From Oxalobacter paeniformigenes (GTDB lineage: Bacteria; Pseudomonadota; Gammaproteobacteria; Burkholderiales; Burkholderiaceae_D): DNA of 64,000 nt. How positions within the stretch are numbered: the stretch's first letter is position 1; every line of letters starts with the position of its first letter. Below are positions 1-8,528 of this stretch, piece by piece. The notes under the pieces were generated by a model. The model ran no database searches and was not told where the DNA came from. It saw only the letters and a list, made by a program, of their open reading frames with translations. The stretch lies in assembly GCF_027158465.1 (NCBI RefSeq), contig NZ_JAMKYL010000007.1, forward strand, positions 9,041 to 73,040, given 5' to 3'. The position numbers and the translations under genes were made by a program.

Positions 1-407
1 AAAAGGTTCGCGCGGCTGCACGGTTCGGACGTGCGCTGGGCATGGCTTTCCAGTTGATCGACGATGTGCTGGATTACGCAGGTGATACCGGTGAGATGGG
101 CAAGCGTATCGGTAACGATCTGAAAGAAGGCAAGATGACGTTGCCGCTGATTTATCTGTTCGAAAACGGGACACAACAGCAAAAGGAACTGGTTCGCCGC
201 TGTGTGGAAGAAAACGATGAAAGTTGCTTTGCCGCAGTGTCAGAAGCAGTTTGTTCATGCGGTGCGCTCGAATATACACGCAGCAAGGCCGGGCAGGCTG
301 TTGCGCAGGCAACACAGGCACTTGCGGTTTTCAGTGGTGAGGGGAGTGGTCAATACGGAAAATCTTTGCTAGAATTAGCATCCTTCTCGGTAGAAAGGAG
401 TTTTTGA
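1..407 (+). CDS. ispB: Polyprenyl (octaprenyl) diphosphate synthase, C-terminal part
   Basis: This is the 3' end of a trans-isoprenyl diphosphate synthase; the reading frame enters the window at base 3 and ends in TGA at 405-407. The visible part carries the second aspartate-rich motif (LIDDVLDY), which binds Mg-diphosphate, followed by the GNDLKEGKMTLPLIY segment typical of the IspB/octaprenyl synthase group. The enzyme extends farnesyl diphosphate with isopentenyl units to make the ubiquinone side chain. A tRNA gene follows 17 bases after the stop, as is common for ispB in betaproteobacteria. The N-terminus and first Asp motif lie outside the window, so the chain-length class is inferred. 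Confidence 0.88.
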   Translation, partial: KVRAAARFGRALGMAFQLIDDVLDYAGDTGEMGKRIGNDLKEGKMTLPLIYLFENGTQQQKELVRRCVEENDESCFAAVSEAVCSCGALEYTRSKAGQAVAQATQALAVFSGEGSGQYGKSLLELASFSVERSF

Positions 408-424
408 TCTTTCTGCTGTCATTT

Positions 425-501
425 CGGGGTGTAGCTTAGCCTGGTAGAGCGCTACGTTCGGGACGTAGAGGCCGGAGGTTCGAATCCTCTCACCCCGACC
501 A
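425..501 (+). tRNA. tRNA-Pro (anticodon CGG)
   Basis: A 77-base cloverleaf can be drawn by eye. The acceptor stem CGGGGTG pairs with CACCCCG, the discriminator is A, and CCA is encoded. The anticodon stem CTACG/CGTAG closes the loop TTCGGGA, giving anticodon CGG (reads CCG). The T loop is GGTTCGAATCC. It lies just downstream of ispB and may be co-transcribed with it or have its own promoter. Confidence 0.95.
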
Positions 502-1095
502 ATTTTCTCTTCTTTCTTCATTTTTTCCTGTACATACGATATCGTGTGCCGCTTGTCGGGCGGCTGGTCTTGTATGCCTTTCTAATAATCGTGCGGATGA
601 TACAACTGTTCAGAAGTACCGTGAGTCCGCGCCGACAGATCGGGTTGATCGCCATGCCTTGTGACGATGAAACAGGTTATGGTTTGTGGTGGCTTCACTT
701 GGAGGTTTGGCAATGTATGCATGACCTGTGTTTTTCGAACCGGTTCGTATGCATGTGTCGTGAGTTTTGTGCATGATTTTCCCGGATAGCGTATGGAACG
801 CTGCCAGTGCACGGATGCAAGTGCGGGGAAAAGACGACGAACAGGAATGCCGGTGATCGTGCGATCAAGGGGTGAAATACCGGATGGATGATGATTTTCG
901 CGTGCCGTCGGTATGGCATGAGAAAAGTTTTTTGCCCGATGGCATTGAGTTTTCATCAAAAAATGAAATAATACAAACATTTTTGCATAACGCAGTTTGA
1001 AGCCCTGAATTTTCAGGAGAACCGGCTTCCTGTCGTCCGGGTTCGGTCAGGAAGTTTTTTTATTTGTCACGCCACCTCATTGATAGAGATTTCTT
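502..1095. other. Long non-coding stretch between tRNA-Pro and the lyase gene
   Basis: No convincing gene is visible in these 594 bases; the open frames on both strands have no family-like protein features. The final 100 bases hold two consecutive hairpins just ahead of the lyase gene, annotated separately. The rest is presumably promoter and leader sequence. Confidence 0.5.
1003..1063 (+). promoter_or_regulatory. Candidate attenuator leader: two hairpins, the second with a T tract
   Basis: The first hairpin is CCTGA (1004-1008) with TCAGG (1013-1017). The second has an outer stem CTTCCTG (1026-1032) with CAGGAAG (1048-1054), an inner CCG/CGG stem, and then seven T. This is an intrinsic-terminator shape lying only about 35 bases before the lyase start codon and more than 500 bases after the tRNA. 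It could be an attenuator in the lyase leader or a late terminator for the upstream transcript. No leader peptide like TnaC was recognised. Confidence 0.45.
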
Positions 1096-2550
1096 ATGTC
1101 CAGTGAAGCCATCAAGATGACCAGCGGGGAATATGTCCCTATTGAAATGCACAAGGTAAGAGTCGTCCAGAAACTCAATCTCTTGCCGATCGAACAACGT
1201 TTGAAAGCAATGGAAAATGCCGGTTACAACACTTTCCTGTTGCAGAACCGTGATGTTTTCATGGACATGCTGACTGACAGCGGTACCAATGCCATGTCCG
1301 ACCGTCAGGTTGCCTCGATGATGATTGCGGACGATGCCTATGCCGGTTCCGAATCATTCAATCGCCTGTATGAAGCCGTCAAGGAAATTCTGGGAACGGA
1401 ATATTTCCTGCCGGCTCACCAGGGACGTGCCGCGGAACATATCATCTCGCAGGCATTTGTCCGCAAGGGTGATATCGTTCCGATGAATTTCCATTTTACG
1501 ACGACAAAGGCGCATGTCGAACTGGCTGGTGGCAAGGTCGTTGAACTGTTTACCGATGCTGCGCTTGAAATCCGTTCCGACAAGCCGTTCAAGGGCAATA
1601 TGGATATCGACAAGCTCCGTGAACTGGTCAAGACCGTCGGCAAGGAAAAGATTCCCTATATCCGTATGGAAGCAGGTACCAACCTGATCGGCGGACAGCC
1701 GTTCTCGATTGAAAACATGCGTGCCGTCCGCAAGGTCGCCGATGAAAACGGTATTCTGATCGTACTGGATATCAGCCTGGTTTGCGAAAACATGTATTTC
1801 ATCAAGATGCGCGAACCGGAATTCATGGACAAAACGCCTGCCGAAATCCTGCGTACATTGTGTGATCTGGCCGATATCATCTATTTCTCGGCACGCAAGA
1901 TCAGCTGCTCGCGTGGTGGCGGTATCGCGACGAAGAATCGCGATCTGTACCTGAAAATGCGCGATATGGTGCCGTTGTTCGAAGGCTTCCTGACGTACGG
2001 CGGTATTTCCGTACGTGAAATCGAATCCATGGCGATCGGCCTGCATGAGGCCGTTGACTGGAACGTTATCCGTCATTCGCCGGAATTCATCAAATATCTG
2101 GTAGATAGTCTGGATGCCAAGGGTATTCCGGTCATTACGCCGGCCGGTGGTCTGGGCGCTCATCTGGATGCACGCGGATTCCTGCCGCATCTGACTTCTT
2201 TCGATTATCCTGCAGGTGCGCTGGCTGCAGCACTGTACATCGTATCCGGTGTGCGTGGTATGGAACGCGGAACGATTTCGATGGATCGTGACGAACAGGG
2301 CAACGATGTTCCGTCTGAAGTCGAATTGCTGCGTCTGGCTTTCCCGCGTCGTGTCTTTACGTTGTCGCAGGTCAAGTATGCCCAGGATCGTATCGAATGG
2401 CTCTGGAAGAATCGTGAACTGATCGGTGGTCTGAAGTTCGTTGAAGAACCGAAAGTATTGCGTTTCTTCGTTGGCCGTTTGGCACCGACATCCGACTGGC
2501 CGCAGAAACTCGTGGCCAAATTCCGCGAAGACTTCGGCGACAGCCTGTAA
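1096..2550 (+). CDS. Tryptophanase / tyrosine phenol-lyase family PLP lyase, divergent
   Basis: A 484-residue fold-type I PLP enzyme of the beta-eliminating lyase family. The N-terminal segment has LTDSGTNAMSD and the HQGRAAEH motif. The middle has the Asp that contacts the pyridine nitrogen (VLDISLVCEN) and the Schiff-base lysine (SARKIS). The C-terminus has LDARGFLPHL, a family-like LLRLAFPRR substrate-carboxylate region and LRFF, closer to tyrosine phenol-lyase than to TnaA. The arginine that normally follows the Asp by three residues (DACR or DATR) is leucine here, and the usual KKD after the lysine is KIS. Cleavage of Trp, Tyr or another beta-substituted amino acid to pyruvate is the family reaction; the substrate here is unknown. 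It appears monocistronic, with a leader hairpin before it and a terminator after it. Confidence 0.8.
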   Translation: MSSEAIKMTSGEYVPIEMHKVRVVQKLNLLPIEQRLKAMENAGYNTFLLQNRDVFMDMLTDSGTNAMSDRQVASMMIADDAYAGSESFNRLYEAVKEILGTEYFLPAHQGRAAEHIISQAFVRKGDIVPMNFHFTTTKAHVELAGGKVVELFTDAALEIRSDKPFKGNMDIDKLRELVKTVGKEKIPYIRMEAGTNLIGGQPFSIENMRAVRKVADENGILIVLDISLVCENMYFIKMREPEFMDKTPAEILRTLCDLADIIYFSARKISCSRGGGIATKNRDLYLKMRDMVPLFEGFLTYGGISVREIESMAIGLHEAVDWNVIRHSPEFIKYLVDSLDAKGIPVITPAGGLGAHLDARGFLPHLTSFDYPAGALAAALYIVSGVRGMERGTISMDRDEQGNDVPSEVELLRLAFPRRVFTLSQVKYAQDRIEWLWKNRELIGGLKFVEEPKVLRFFVGRLAPTSDWPQKLVAKFREDFGDSL

Positions 2551-2572
2551 CCGGCTGGCGGTATTCGCATGG

Positions 2573-2602
2573 AAAAAGCGACCGGTTCCGGTCGCTTTTT
2601 CA
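2573..2602 (+). terminator. Intrinsic terminator after the lyase gene
   Basis: AAAAAGCGACCGG (2573-2585) pairs with CCGGTCGCTTTTT (2588-2600) and ends in a T run, 22 bases after the lyase stop. Confidence 0.9.
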
Positions 2603-2659
2603 ACAGCAGTGAGCAGCCTGTTTTTGTCAAGACAACTCAGGTATGCTCTCGCAAAATGA

Positions 2660-3400
2660 GTGATGGTGTGGCGTGGTTCGGTTTCAGTCATGGTGACAGT
2701 GCTTGAAAGTACCAGTTCGGTTCTGGATGCCGCATGGAGAATGGTGGCGGAATCCCGTTTTTCCGTGTTCGATGCGTTGATTGCGCATGAACAGACGGCT
2801 GGTCGTGGACAATACGGTCGTACCTGGATTAGTCCGAAAGGCAATGTGTATGTCGCGATCAGGCTTCCAGCGGAGGCGCCGTTTGACAATACCGAAGCGG
2901 CGATTGCTCTGTCGTGTTGTATTGCTGCAACGCTTTCCGATTTCGGATTCGAGGTGAAAATCAAGTGGGCCAACGATCTGGTGATTGGTGGTGGAAAGGT
3001 GGCCGGCATTTTGCTTGAGCAAAAAGGCGACAGGTTGATTGCCGGTATCGGAATCAATCTGGCGTTTTGTCCGGATCCGCTGGCGTTGCGGCAGGATGCC
3101 GCATTGCCTGCCGTGTGCTTGCGGGATATCGATCCGGAACAGGCAGCTGCGCTGACGCCGGAGATGATCGTGGAAAATCTGGTGAAGCGTCTGAAAAATC
3201 TTGACCTGAAACATTTTGCCGGTCTCTGGCGCATGCAAGCGCTTTCAAGATTACTGTGGCTTCATGAGACGGTCTGCATGGAGATGGATGGCTCGGTGTT
3301 GACGGGCGTGCTTGCCGGAATCGACGAACGTGGGGGCGTGTTGCTGGCCACACAGGATGGCATGAAAGTCTGTCGTCGTGGTGCCATGCGGAAAGCGTAG
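2660..3400 (+). CDS. birA: Biotin--[acetyl-CoA-carboxylase] ligase, catalytic-domain-only BirA
   Basis: This enzyme adenylates biotin and transfers it to the lysine of biotin carboxyl carrier domains. It shows the ESTSS substrate-binding start, the biotinyl-AMP loop TAGRGQYGRTW, the KWANDLVIGGGKVAGIL segment (canonical KWPNDI...KIAGIL) and a small C-terminal beta domain. There is no N-terminal winged helix, so it should be a pure ligase and not a repressor. The start is uncertain: GTG 2660, ATG 2663 and ATG 2690 are all in frame, and none has a strong ribosome-binding site. Its neighbour to the right is a large biotin-dependent carboxylase, a likely substrate. Confidence 0.87.
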   Translation: MMVWRGSVSVMVTVLESTSSVLDAAWRMVAESRFSVFDALIAHEQTAGRGQYGRTWISPKGNVYVAIRLPAEAPFDNTEAAIALSCCIAATLSDFGFEVKIKWANDLVIGGGKVAGILLEQKGDRLIAGIGINLAFCPDPLALRQDAALPAVCLRDIDPEQAAALTPEMIVENLVKRLKNLDLKHFAGLWRMQALSRLLWLHETVCMEMDGSVLTGVLAGIDERGGVLLATQDGMKVCRRGAMRKA

Positions 3401-3646
3401 CGGCATGTGTGGAAAAGACACGGCAGAATGTCCGGAAGCGATGTGCCGAAAGGGTGGCATCAAGGAAAATTTTTTGTATCTTATGATACCCTGAGTAGAA
3501 AATCGCCCCCTGTCATATAATTGTTTTTTGATAAATAAATTTGGTTTTCAGGCTAACACGTTTAGCGCTGACATTTGTTTTGTACCCTGTTGATCAATGC
3601 TAGCTTTTCATGGTGTATTTTCCGATAACAGACTGGATTAGCGACT

Positions 3647-6600
3647 ATGCAGAGAGAAGATATGAATCATAAAAAAAGAACTTTTGAAGAAGTCCGGGAG
3701 TCTCTGCGTGGCAAAGTCATCCTGGTTGTGAACCGCGGTATTCCGGCACGTCGTATTTGCCGTTCCATTTGTGAACGGTTCGAGGCGGTTTCGGCAATGA
3801 CGGCAACCGATATTGACAAGACACAACCCGCAGCCGCTTCTGCCCAGGAACTGATTCTTCTGGGCCCGGATCCGAGAGCCTATCTCCATCTGGAACGTAT
3901 TATCGAACTGGCCAAGCAACGTAACTGTGTAGCTATCCATCCCGGATGGGGCTTCGCCAGTGAAGATATGCAGTTTCCGAAACTGGCTGAAGAAGCAGGT
4001 ATTACGTTTATCGGTGCCTCGGCCGATGCGATGTACAAGCTGGGCAACAAGGTTCAGGCACGTCTTGTCGCGCGCAAGGTGGGCGTACCGGTCGTTCCGG
4101 GGTCGGATGATTCGGTCGATGTCGAGCAGGCCCGCGCCATCATCAAGGAAATCGGTTTGCCGATCATGCTGAAAGCAGAAGGTGGTGGCGGTGGCAGAGG
4201 TATTTTCCTGGTTACCAATCAGGAGGAGCTGGAAGATGCATTTACCAAGGCTTCCGCAATGGCTCAGGCATCTTTCGGCAATCCACGTCTGTTTGTCGAA
4301 AAATATCTGCCCAATGTTCACCACATCGAAATTCAGGTCATTGCGGACCGTTGGGGCAATGTGTTCGCTTTCGATGAACGCGATTGTACCGTACAGCGCA
4401 ACAATCAGAAGCTGATCGAAATCACGCCTTCTCCATGGAAGGGGTTGACGCCGGAATTGCGCGAACAGCTCAAGGAATATGCGCGCCGGATGGTGTTGGC
4501 CGTCGGGTATCATTCCGTGGCGACGGTCGAGTTCCTGGTTACCGAGGATTCGACTCCGTACATGATCGAAGTCAATACCCGGTTGCAGGTGGAACACGGG
4601 ATTACGGAAAGCCGTTACGGGATCGACCTGGTTGAAGAACAGATTGCGATCGCTTTCGGTTCCGAGCTGCGTTTCAACGAAGAAAACACGCGCCCGATTT
4701 TCACGTCCATGCAGGCACGTATCAATCTGGAAGATCCGCAGGACAATTTCACACCGAATTCAGGGCTGGTTACCCGTTATGTGTCTCCGGGCGGGCCTGG
4801 TGTCCGTATGGACTCGAACCTGTCTGCCGGCTACGAGTTCCCGTCCAACTATGACTCGGCAGGTGCCTTGCTGATCACCTATTCACATGATTGGCAGAAA
4901 ACGCTGGGAATCATGGAGCGTGCGCTTTCCGAATATGTGATCGGTGGTCTGAAAACGACGATTCCGTTCATCCAGAAGATCATCAGTGACGAAAATTTCC
5001 GCAGTGGCAATATCACGACGACCTATATCCACGATCATCCGGAATTGCTCAATTACACGGTACTTGCACCGGAAAGCGAACGTCTGGCCAAGCTGGTAGC
5101 CGAAATTTCCGCACGTGGCTATAACCCGTATGTTTCACTCGGTACCTACCGTAACCGCAATACACCGTCTTTGGGTAGCTTTACGATGGTATTGCCTGAA
5201 ATATCGCAGCAGCAGAAGCGGGCGCCGTCACCCTATCCGCGGGGCGATCGCCGTGCCTTGCTTGACTTCGTGCGCGATAGCGGCAAGATTCATTTCACGG
5301 ATACCACGACCCGTGACATGACGCAGTCCAATAACGGTAACCGCATGCGTCTGGCCGAAGACCGTCTCGTTGGACCGTATCTGGACAATCTGGGGCTCTT
5401 TTCGATCGAAAACGGCGGCGGTGCCCATTTCCATGTCGCGATGCTGGCGAATATGACGTATCCGTTTACCGAAGCACGAGAATGGAACCGTTTTGCACCG
5501 AAGACGCTGAAACAGTTGCTGATCCGTTCCACCAATGTGCTGGGATACAGCCCGCAACCGAGAAACCTGATGCGTCTGACCGGGGAAATGATTTGCGACC
5601 ATTACGATGTGGTGCGTTGTTTCGATTTTCTCAATGAACCGGCCAACATGCTGCCGATTACGGAAGTGGTCATGGATCGCAAGGACAAGGTTTTTGAACC
5701 GGCCTTGTCGCTTTCCTATGCCAAGGGTTTCGATATCGACCATTATCTCAAGGTGACGGAATCCATCATCGCCATGATGTCGAAGGTATCCGGTCTGTCG
5801 GAAAAGGCTGTCGTGCGCGAATTCATTCTGGGCCTGAAAGATATGGCTGGTGTTTGTCCGCCGAAATTCATGCGCGAACTGGTCAAGGCACTCAGAAAAC
5901 GCTGGCCGGAACTGGTGTTGCATTATCACCGCCATGTCACAGACGGCTTGTTCCTGCCGGCCTGTGCGGCAGCGGCAGAAGCTGGTTGCCAGATCGTGGA
6001 TGCCGGCCTGGGTGCTTCGGTCCGCAGTTACGGCCAGGGCGATATCGGTTCGCTGGCAGCCTATCTGGAAACGGAACTGGGCCTTGAAACCAGTCTCAAT
6101 CGTGATGCATTGCGTGATGCGAACTTCGTTTGCAAGCAGTTCATGCCGTATTTCGACCGGTATTGTTCGCCGTATTTCCAGGGTGTCGATTACGATGTGA
6201 TCCGTTATGCCATGCCGGGCGGCGCGACATCTTCCTCGCAGGAAGGTGCGGTCAAGCAGGGTTATATCCACCTGTTGCCATACATGCTCGACTTTCTGGC
6301 CTATACGCGCCAGATCGTCCGCTATCATGATGTGACCCCGGGTTCCCAGACGACATGGAATACGGCGTTTCTGGCGGTGACCGGCGCGTACAAGCGCAAC
6401 GGCATGCCGGCAGTACAGCAGTTGTTGTCGGTATTGAAGACCGTGACCGAAACGAAAGAAGAGGATTTGTCCGAGGATATCAAACGCAAACGTCTGGATA
6501 TCTATCGGGATTGCAACGAGGCTTTCCAGAAGCTGTTGCTGGGACAGTTTGGCCGCCTGCCGCTTGGATTCCCGAGCGACTGGGTGTATCAGAGCGCGTT

Positions 6601-7375
6601 CGGCGCGGACTGGAAACAGGCGATCGCTTCCCGTACCGAGGCTTCCCCGCTGGAAAAATTGCCGCCAGTCGATATGGCTGCCGAAAGAGCCGAGCTGGCC
6701 AAGGCGCTCAAGCGCGAGCCGACGGACGAAGAATTCGTCATGTATCTGAATCATCCGGCAGATGCAATCAAGACGATCGAATTCCAGAAAAAATTCGGCG
6801 ATCCGAATTATTTGCCGTTGGATGTCTGGTTTGAAGGGATCAAGCCTGGACAGACCCTGAATTTCAATACGTCCAGCGGCAAGCCCCACCAGATGTTGCT
6901 GTTGAGCATTGATCCTGTCAACGACAGTGGTGTGGCTACGGTACGTTATGTGCTCGACTCCGAAATCCTGACGAGCGATGTCCAGATCGATGCTCCGGTA
7001 ACGGCTGCCGGTGGTGCCGGCTCCATTATCGCGGAAAGCGGCAATCCGTATCAGGTCGCCAGCCCGCGCAAAGCCGATCTCTGGATCGTTCATGTCAAGG
7101 AAGGCGATATCGTCAAGCAGGGACAGGAACTGTTCAATGTCTCGATCATGAAACAGGAACGTTCTGTATTGTCTCCTGTCAACGGTATTGTCAAACGTGT
7201 CGTCAAGACGGCGGATTTCAAGAAAGATCACCGTATGGTGCCGGTTCTGGAGGGCGAATTGATCGTCGAATTGTCGCCGGTTCCGAAACTGTGTCCGAAG
7301 TGTGCCTATCCGATTACGGACGGCAAGTCGAAGTTCTGTCCGAATTGCGGTACGAAGATTCCGGACGAGTCTTGA
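3647..7375 (+). CDS. pyc: Single-chain pyruvate carboxylase with C-terminal zinc ribbon
   Basis: A 1242-residue biotin carboxylase with the domain order of pyruvate carboxylase. First comes an ATP-grasp biotin carboxylase (AEGGGGGRG glycine loop; EVNTRLQVEHGITE). Next is a carboxyltransferase TIM barrel (DTTTRDMTQS; KDMAG, where the lysine is carbamylated in known enzymes; LHYHRH metal ligands). Last is a biotinyl domain. The biotin lysine should be K1169 in SIMKQE, not the usual AMKM. After the biotinyl domain is a four-cysteine ribbon (C1216, C1219, C1231, C1234) not found in textbook pyruvate carboxylases. Pyruvate to oxaloacetate is the expected reaction, an anaplerotic step for growth on C2 compounds; substrate is inferred. 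ATG 3662 is an alternative start. Confidence 0.85.
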   Translation: MQREDMNHKKRTFEEVRESLRGKVILVVNRGIPARRICRSICERFEAVSAMTATDIDKTQPAAASAQELILLGPDPRAYLHLERIIELAKQRNCVAIHPGWGFASEDMQFPKLAEEAGITFIGASADAMYKLGNKVQARLVARKVGVPVVPGSDDSVDVEQARAIIKEIGLPIMLKAEGGGGGRGIFLVTNQEELEDAFTKASAMAQASFGNPRLFVEKYLPNVHHIEIQVIADRWGNVFAFDERDCTVQRNNQKLIEITPSPWKGLTPELREQLKEYARRMVLAVGYHSVATVEFLVTEDSTPYMIEVNTRLQVEHGITESRYGIDLVEEQIAIAFGSELRFNEENTRPIFTSMQARINLEDPQDNFTPNSGLVTRYVSPGGPGVRMDSNLSAGYEFPSNYDSAGALLITYSHDWQKTLGIMERALSEYVIGGLKTTIPFIQKIISDENFRSGNITTTYIHDHPELLNYTVLAPESERLAKLVAEISARGYNPYVSLGTYRNRNTPSLGSFTMVLPEISQQQKRAPSPYPRGDRRALLDFVRDSGKIHFTDTTTRDMTQSNNGNRMRLAEDRLVGPYLDNLGLFSIENGGGAHFHVAMLANMTYPFTEAREWNRFAPKTLKQLLIRSTNVLGYSPQPRNLMRLTGEMICDHYDVVRCFDFLNEPANMLPITEVVMDRKDKVFEPALSLSYAKGFDIDHYLKVTESIIAMMSKVSGLSEKAVVREFILGLKDMAGVCPPKFMRELVKALRKRWPELVLHYHRHVTDGLFLPACAAAAEAGCQIVDAGLGASVRSYGQGDIGSLAAYLETELGLETSLNRDALRDANFVCKQFMPYFDRYCSPYFQGVDYDVIRYAMPGGATSSSQEGAVKQGYIHLLPYMLDFLAYTRQIVRYHDVTPGSQTTWNTAFLAVTGAYKRNGMPAVQQLLSVLKTVTETKEEDLSEDIKRKRLDIYRDCNEAFQKLLLGQFGRLPLGFPSDWVYQSAFGADWKQAIASRTEASPLEKLPPVDMAAERAELAKALKREPTDEEFVMYLNHPADAIKTIEFQKKFGDPNYLPLDVWFEGIKPGQTLNFNTSSGKPHQMLLLSIDPVNDSGVATVRYVLDSEILTSDVQIDAPVTAAGGAGSIIAESGNPYQVASPRKADLWIVHVKEGDIVKQGQELFNVSIMKQERSVLSPVNGIVKRVVKTADFKKDHRMVPVLEGELIVELSPVPKLCPKCAYPITDGKSKFCPNCGTKIPDES

Positions 7376-7400
7376 GCCGAAATGGCCTGACGGATATGCC

Positions 7401-7434
7401 AAAGCCTGCCGGTATCATGCCGGCAGGCTTTTTT
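7401..7434 (+). terminator. Intrinsic terminator, probably bidirectional
   Basis: AAAGCCTGCCGG (7401-7412) pairs with CCGGCAGGCTTT (7420-7431) around a 7-base loop and is followed by T. It lies between the converging pyruvate carboxylase and LysR genes. Confidence 0.92.
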
Positions 7435-7486
7435 GTTTGCCGGACATGGACAGCCTGTCGCCGCATCGTTTCGTGATTCAGCGGAG

Positions 7487-8398
7487 TCAGTGGGGGCGTG
7501 TCCAGTATTCCGGACTGGTATAGATTGCCTTGAGGTGGTCTATGAAAAGACGGGTTTTCAGGGGCAGGTAAATCTGGCGCGGATAAACGGCCATGATGTC
7601 GTAACTTGGCAAAGCGAAATCGTCCAGTACGGTTACCAGTTTGCCCGATGCCAGTTCGGACTGGATTTCCCATGTGGAACGCCATGCCAGTCCGTAGCCT
7701 TCCAGACACCAGCGGTGCAACAGCTCGCCATCGTTGCAATCCAGATTGCCCGAAGTGCGCACGATGACAGTGCGATTGTTTTCCTTGAAGTGCCAGCCAC
7801 GCTGTTGTCCGCCTTGCAGGTTGAATGTCAGGCAATTGTGTGCGCCGAGATCTTTCAAGGTTTTCGGCGTACCGTTTTTTTGCAGGTAGTCGGGCGATGC
7901 ACAGACGACACGGTGGTTGGAACAGAGTTTGACGGCGACAAGGCCGGGATCGATCGAACCGCCGATGCGGATGCTCATGTCATAACCTTCGCGGACGAGA
8001 TCGACGACCTGATCGCTCAGGTTGAAAGAGATTCTGACTTCGGGATTCGAGACCAGAAAGGCCGGGGCATGGGGTGCGACATGCTTGCGCCCGAACGCCG
8101 CAGGGGCGGAGACGATCAGGTGGCCTGTTGCCTTGTTGAGCCCTTCGCCGATCATTTGTTCGGCCTGCTCGAGCTCGTCAAGTATCTTGCGGCAATGATC
8201 AAGGAATACCGTACCACGCTCAGTTAGTGTAAGATGTCGGGTTGTGCGATGCATGAGTTTAATGCCAAGACGTCGTTCCAGCGCATCTATACGCCGCCCC
8301 AGCATGACAGGAGTGATTCCTAGCACAAGCGAAGCTTTGGCCAGGCTGCCTTTCTCTGCTGCATTAACGAATGCCTCAATTTGCTTGATTTTGTCCAT
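7487..8398 (-). CDS. LysR-family transcriptional regulator, divergent from gcl
   Basis: A 303-residue LysR protein. Residues 1-60 form the winged helix-turn-helix (IEAFVNAAEKGSLAKASLVL; LGRRIDALERRLG; HRTTRHLTLTERG), a linker helix follows, and the rest is a periplasmic-binding-protein-like effector domain. It is transcribed away from gcl across a 130-base gap, the usual layout for a LysR protein controlling its neighbour. The ligand is not shown by sequence; glyoxylate, tartronate semialdehyde or a related acid would fit. The gap contains a good LysR-type box. Confidence 0.92.
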   Translation of the reverse strand: MDKIKQIEAFVNAAEKGSLAKASLVLGITPVMLGRRIDALERRLGIKLMHRTTRHLTLTERGTVFLDHCRKILDELEQAEQMIGEGLNKATGHLIVSAPAAFGRKHVAPHAPAFLVSNPEVRISFNLSDQVVDLVREGYDMSIRIGGSIDPGLVAVKLCSNHRVVCASPDYLQKNGTPKTLKDLGAHNCLTFNLQGGQQRGWHFKENNRTVIVRTSGNLDCNDGELLHRWCLEGYGLAWRSTWEIQSELASGKLVTVLDDFALPSYDIMAVYPRQIYLPLKTRLFIDHLKAIYTSPEYWTRPH

Positions 8399-8421
8399 TG
8401 TCGTGATTCCTTACAAAAAGT

Positions 8422-8476
8422 ATCGAATCAAGCGATTTTTTATAATCTTATCAAACAAAAAAATCATCTATATAAT
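8422..8476 (+). promoter_or_regulatory. Candidate LysR box and sigma-70 promoter for gcl
   Basis: ATCGAATCAAGCGAT (8422-8436) is an ATC-N9-GAT palindrome containing T-N11-A, the LysR binding signature. TTATCA (8448-8453), a 17-base spacer and TATAAT (8471-8476) form a promoter pointing at gcl. The box sits just upstream of the -35, as expected for activation. Confidence 0.55.
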
Positions 8477-8528
8477 GCGACTTAAAAGCATTATAAAAAT
8501 TTGAATTGTTTCAACCTGGAGGTGCTTC

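Noticed and set aside
546..980. Short open frames on both strands between tRNA-Pro and the lyase
   Set aside because: They overlap one another, lack ribosome-binding sites and show no recognisable protein features.
1354..3234. Very long open frame on the minus strand opposite the lyase and biotin ligase
   Set aside because: It mirrors two clear plus-strand genes and its translation has no family-like features; codon bias of the real genes leaves the antisense frame open.
3478..3597. Palindromes GTATC-TTAT-GATAC and TTGATCAA upstream of the pyruvate carboxylase gene
   Set aside because: Arms are only 4-5 bp, the spacing does not fit an FNR box, and they are expected by chance in AT-rich spacers.
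5228..7402. 724-codon open frame opposite pyruvate carboxylase
   Set aside because: Antisense shadow of a gene with clear catalytic motifs; no domain or ribosome-binding site.
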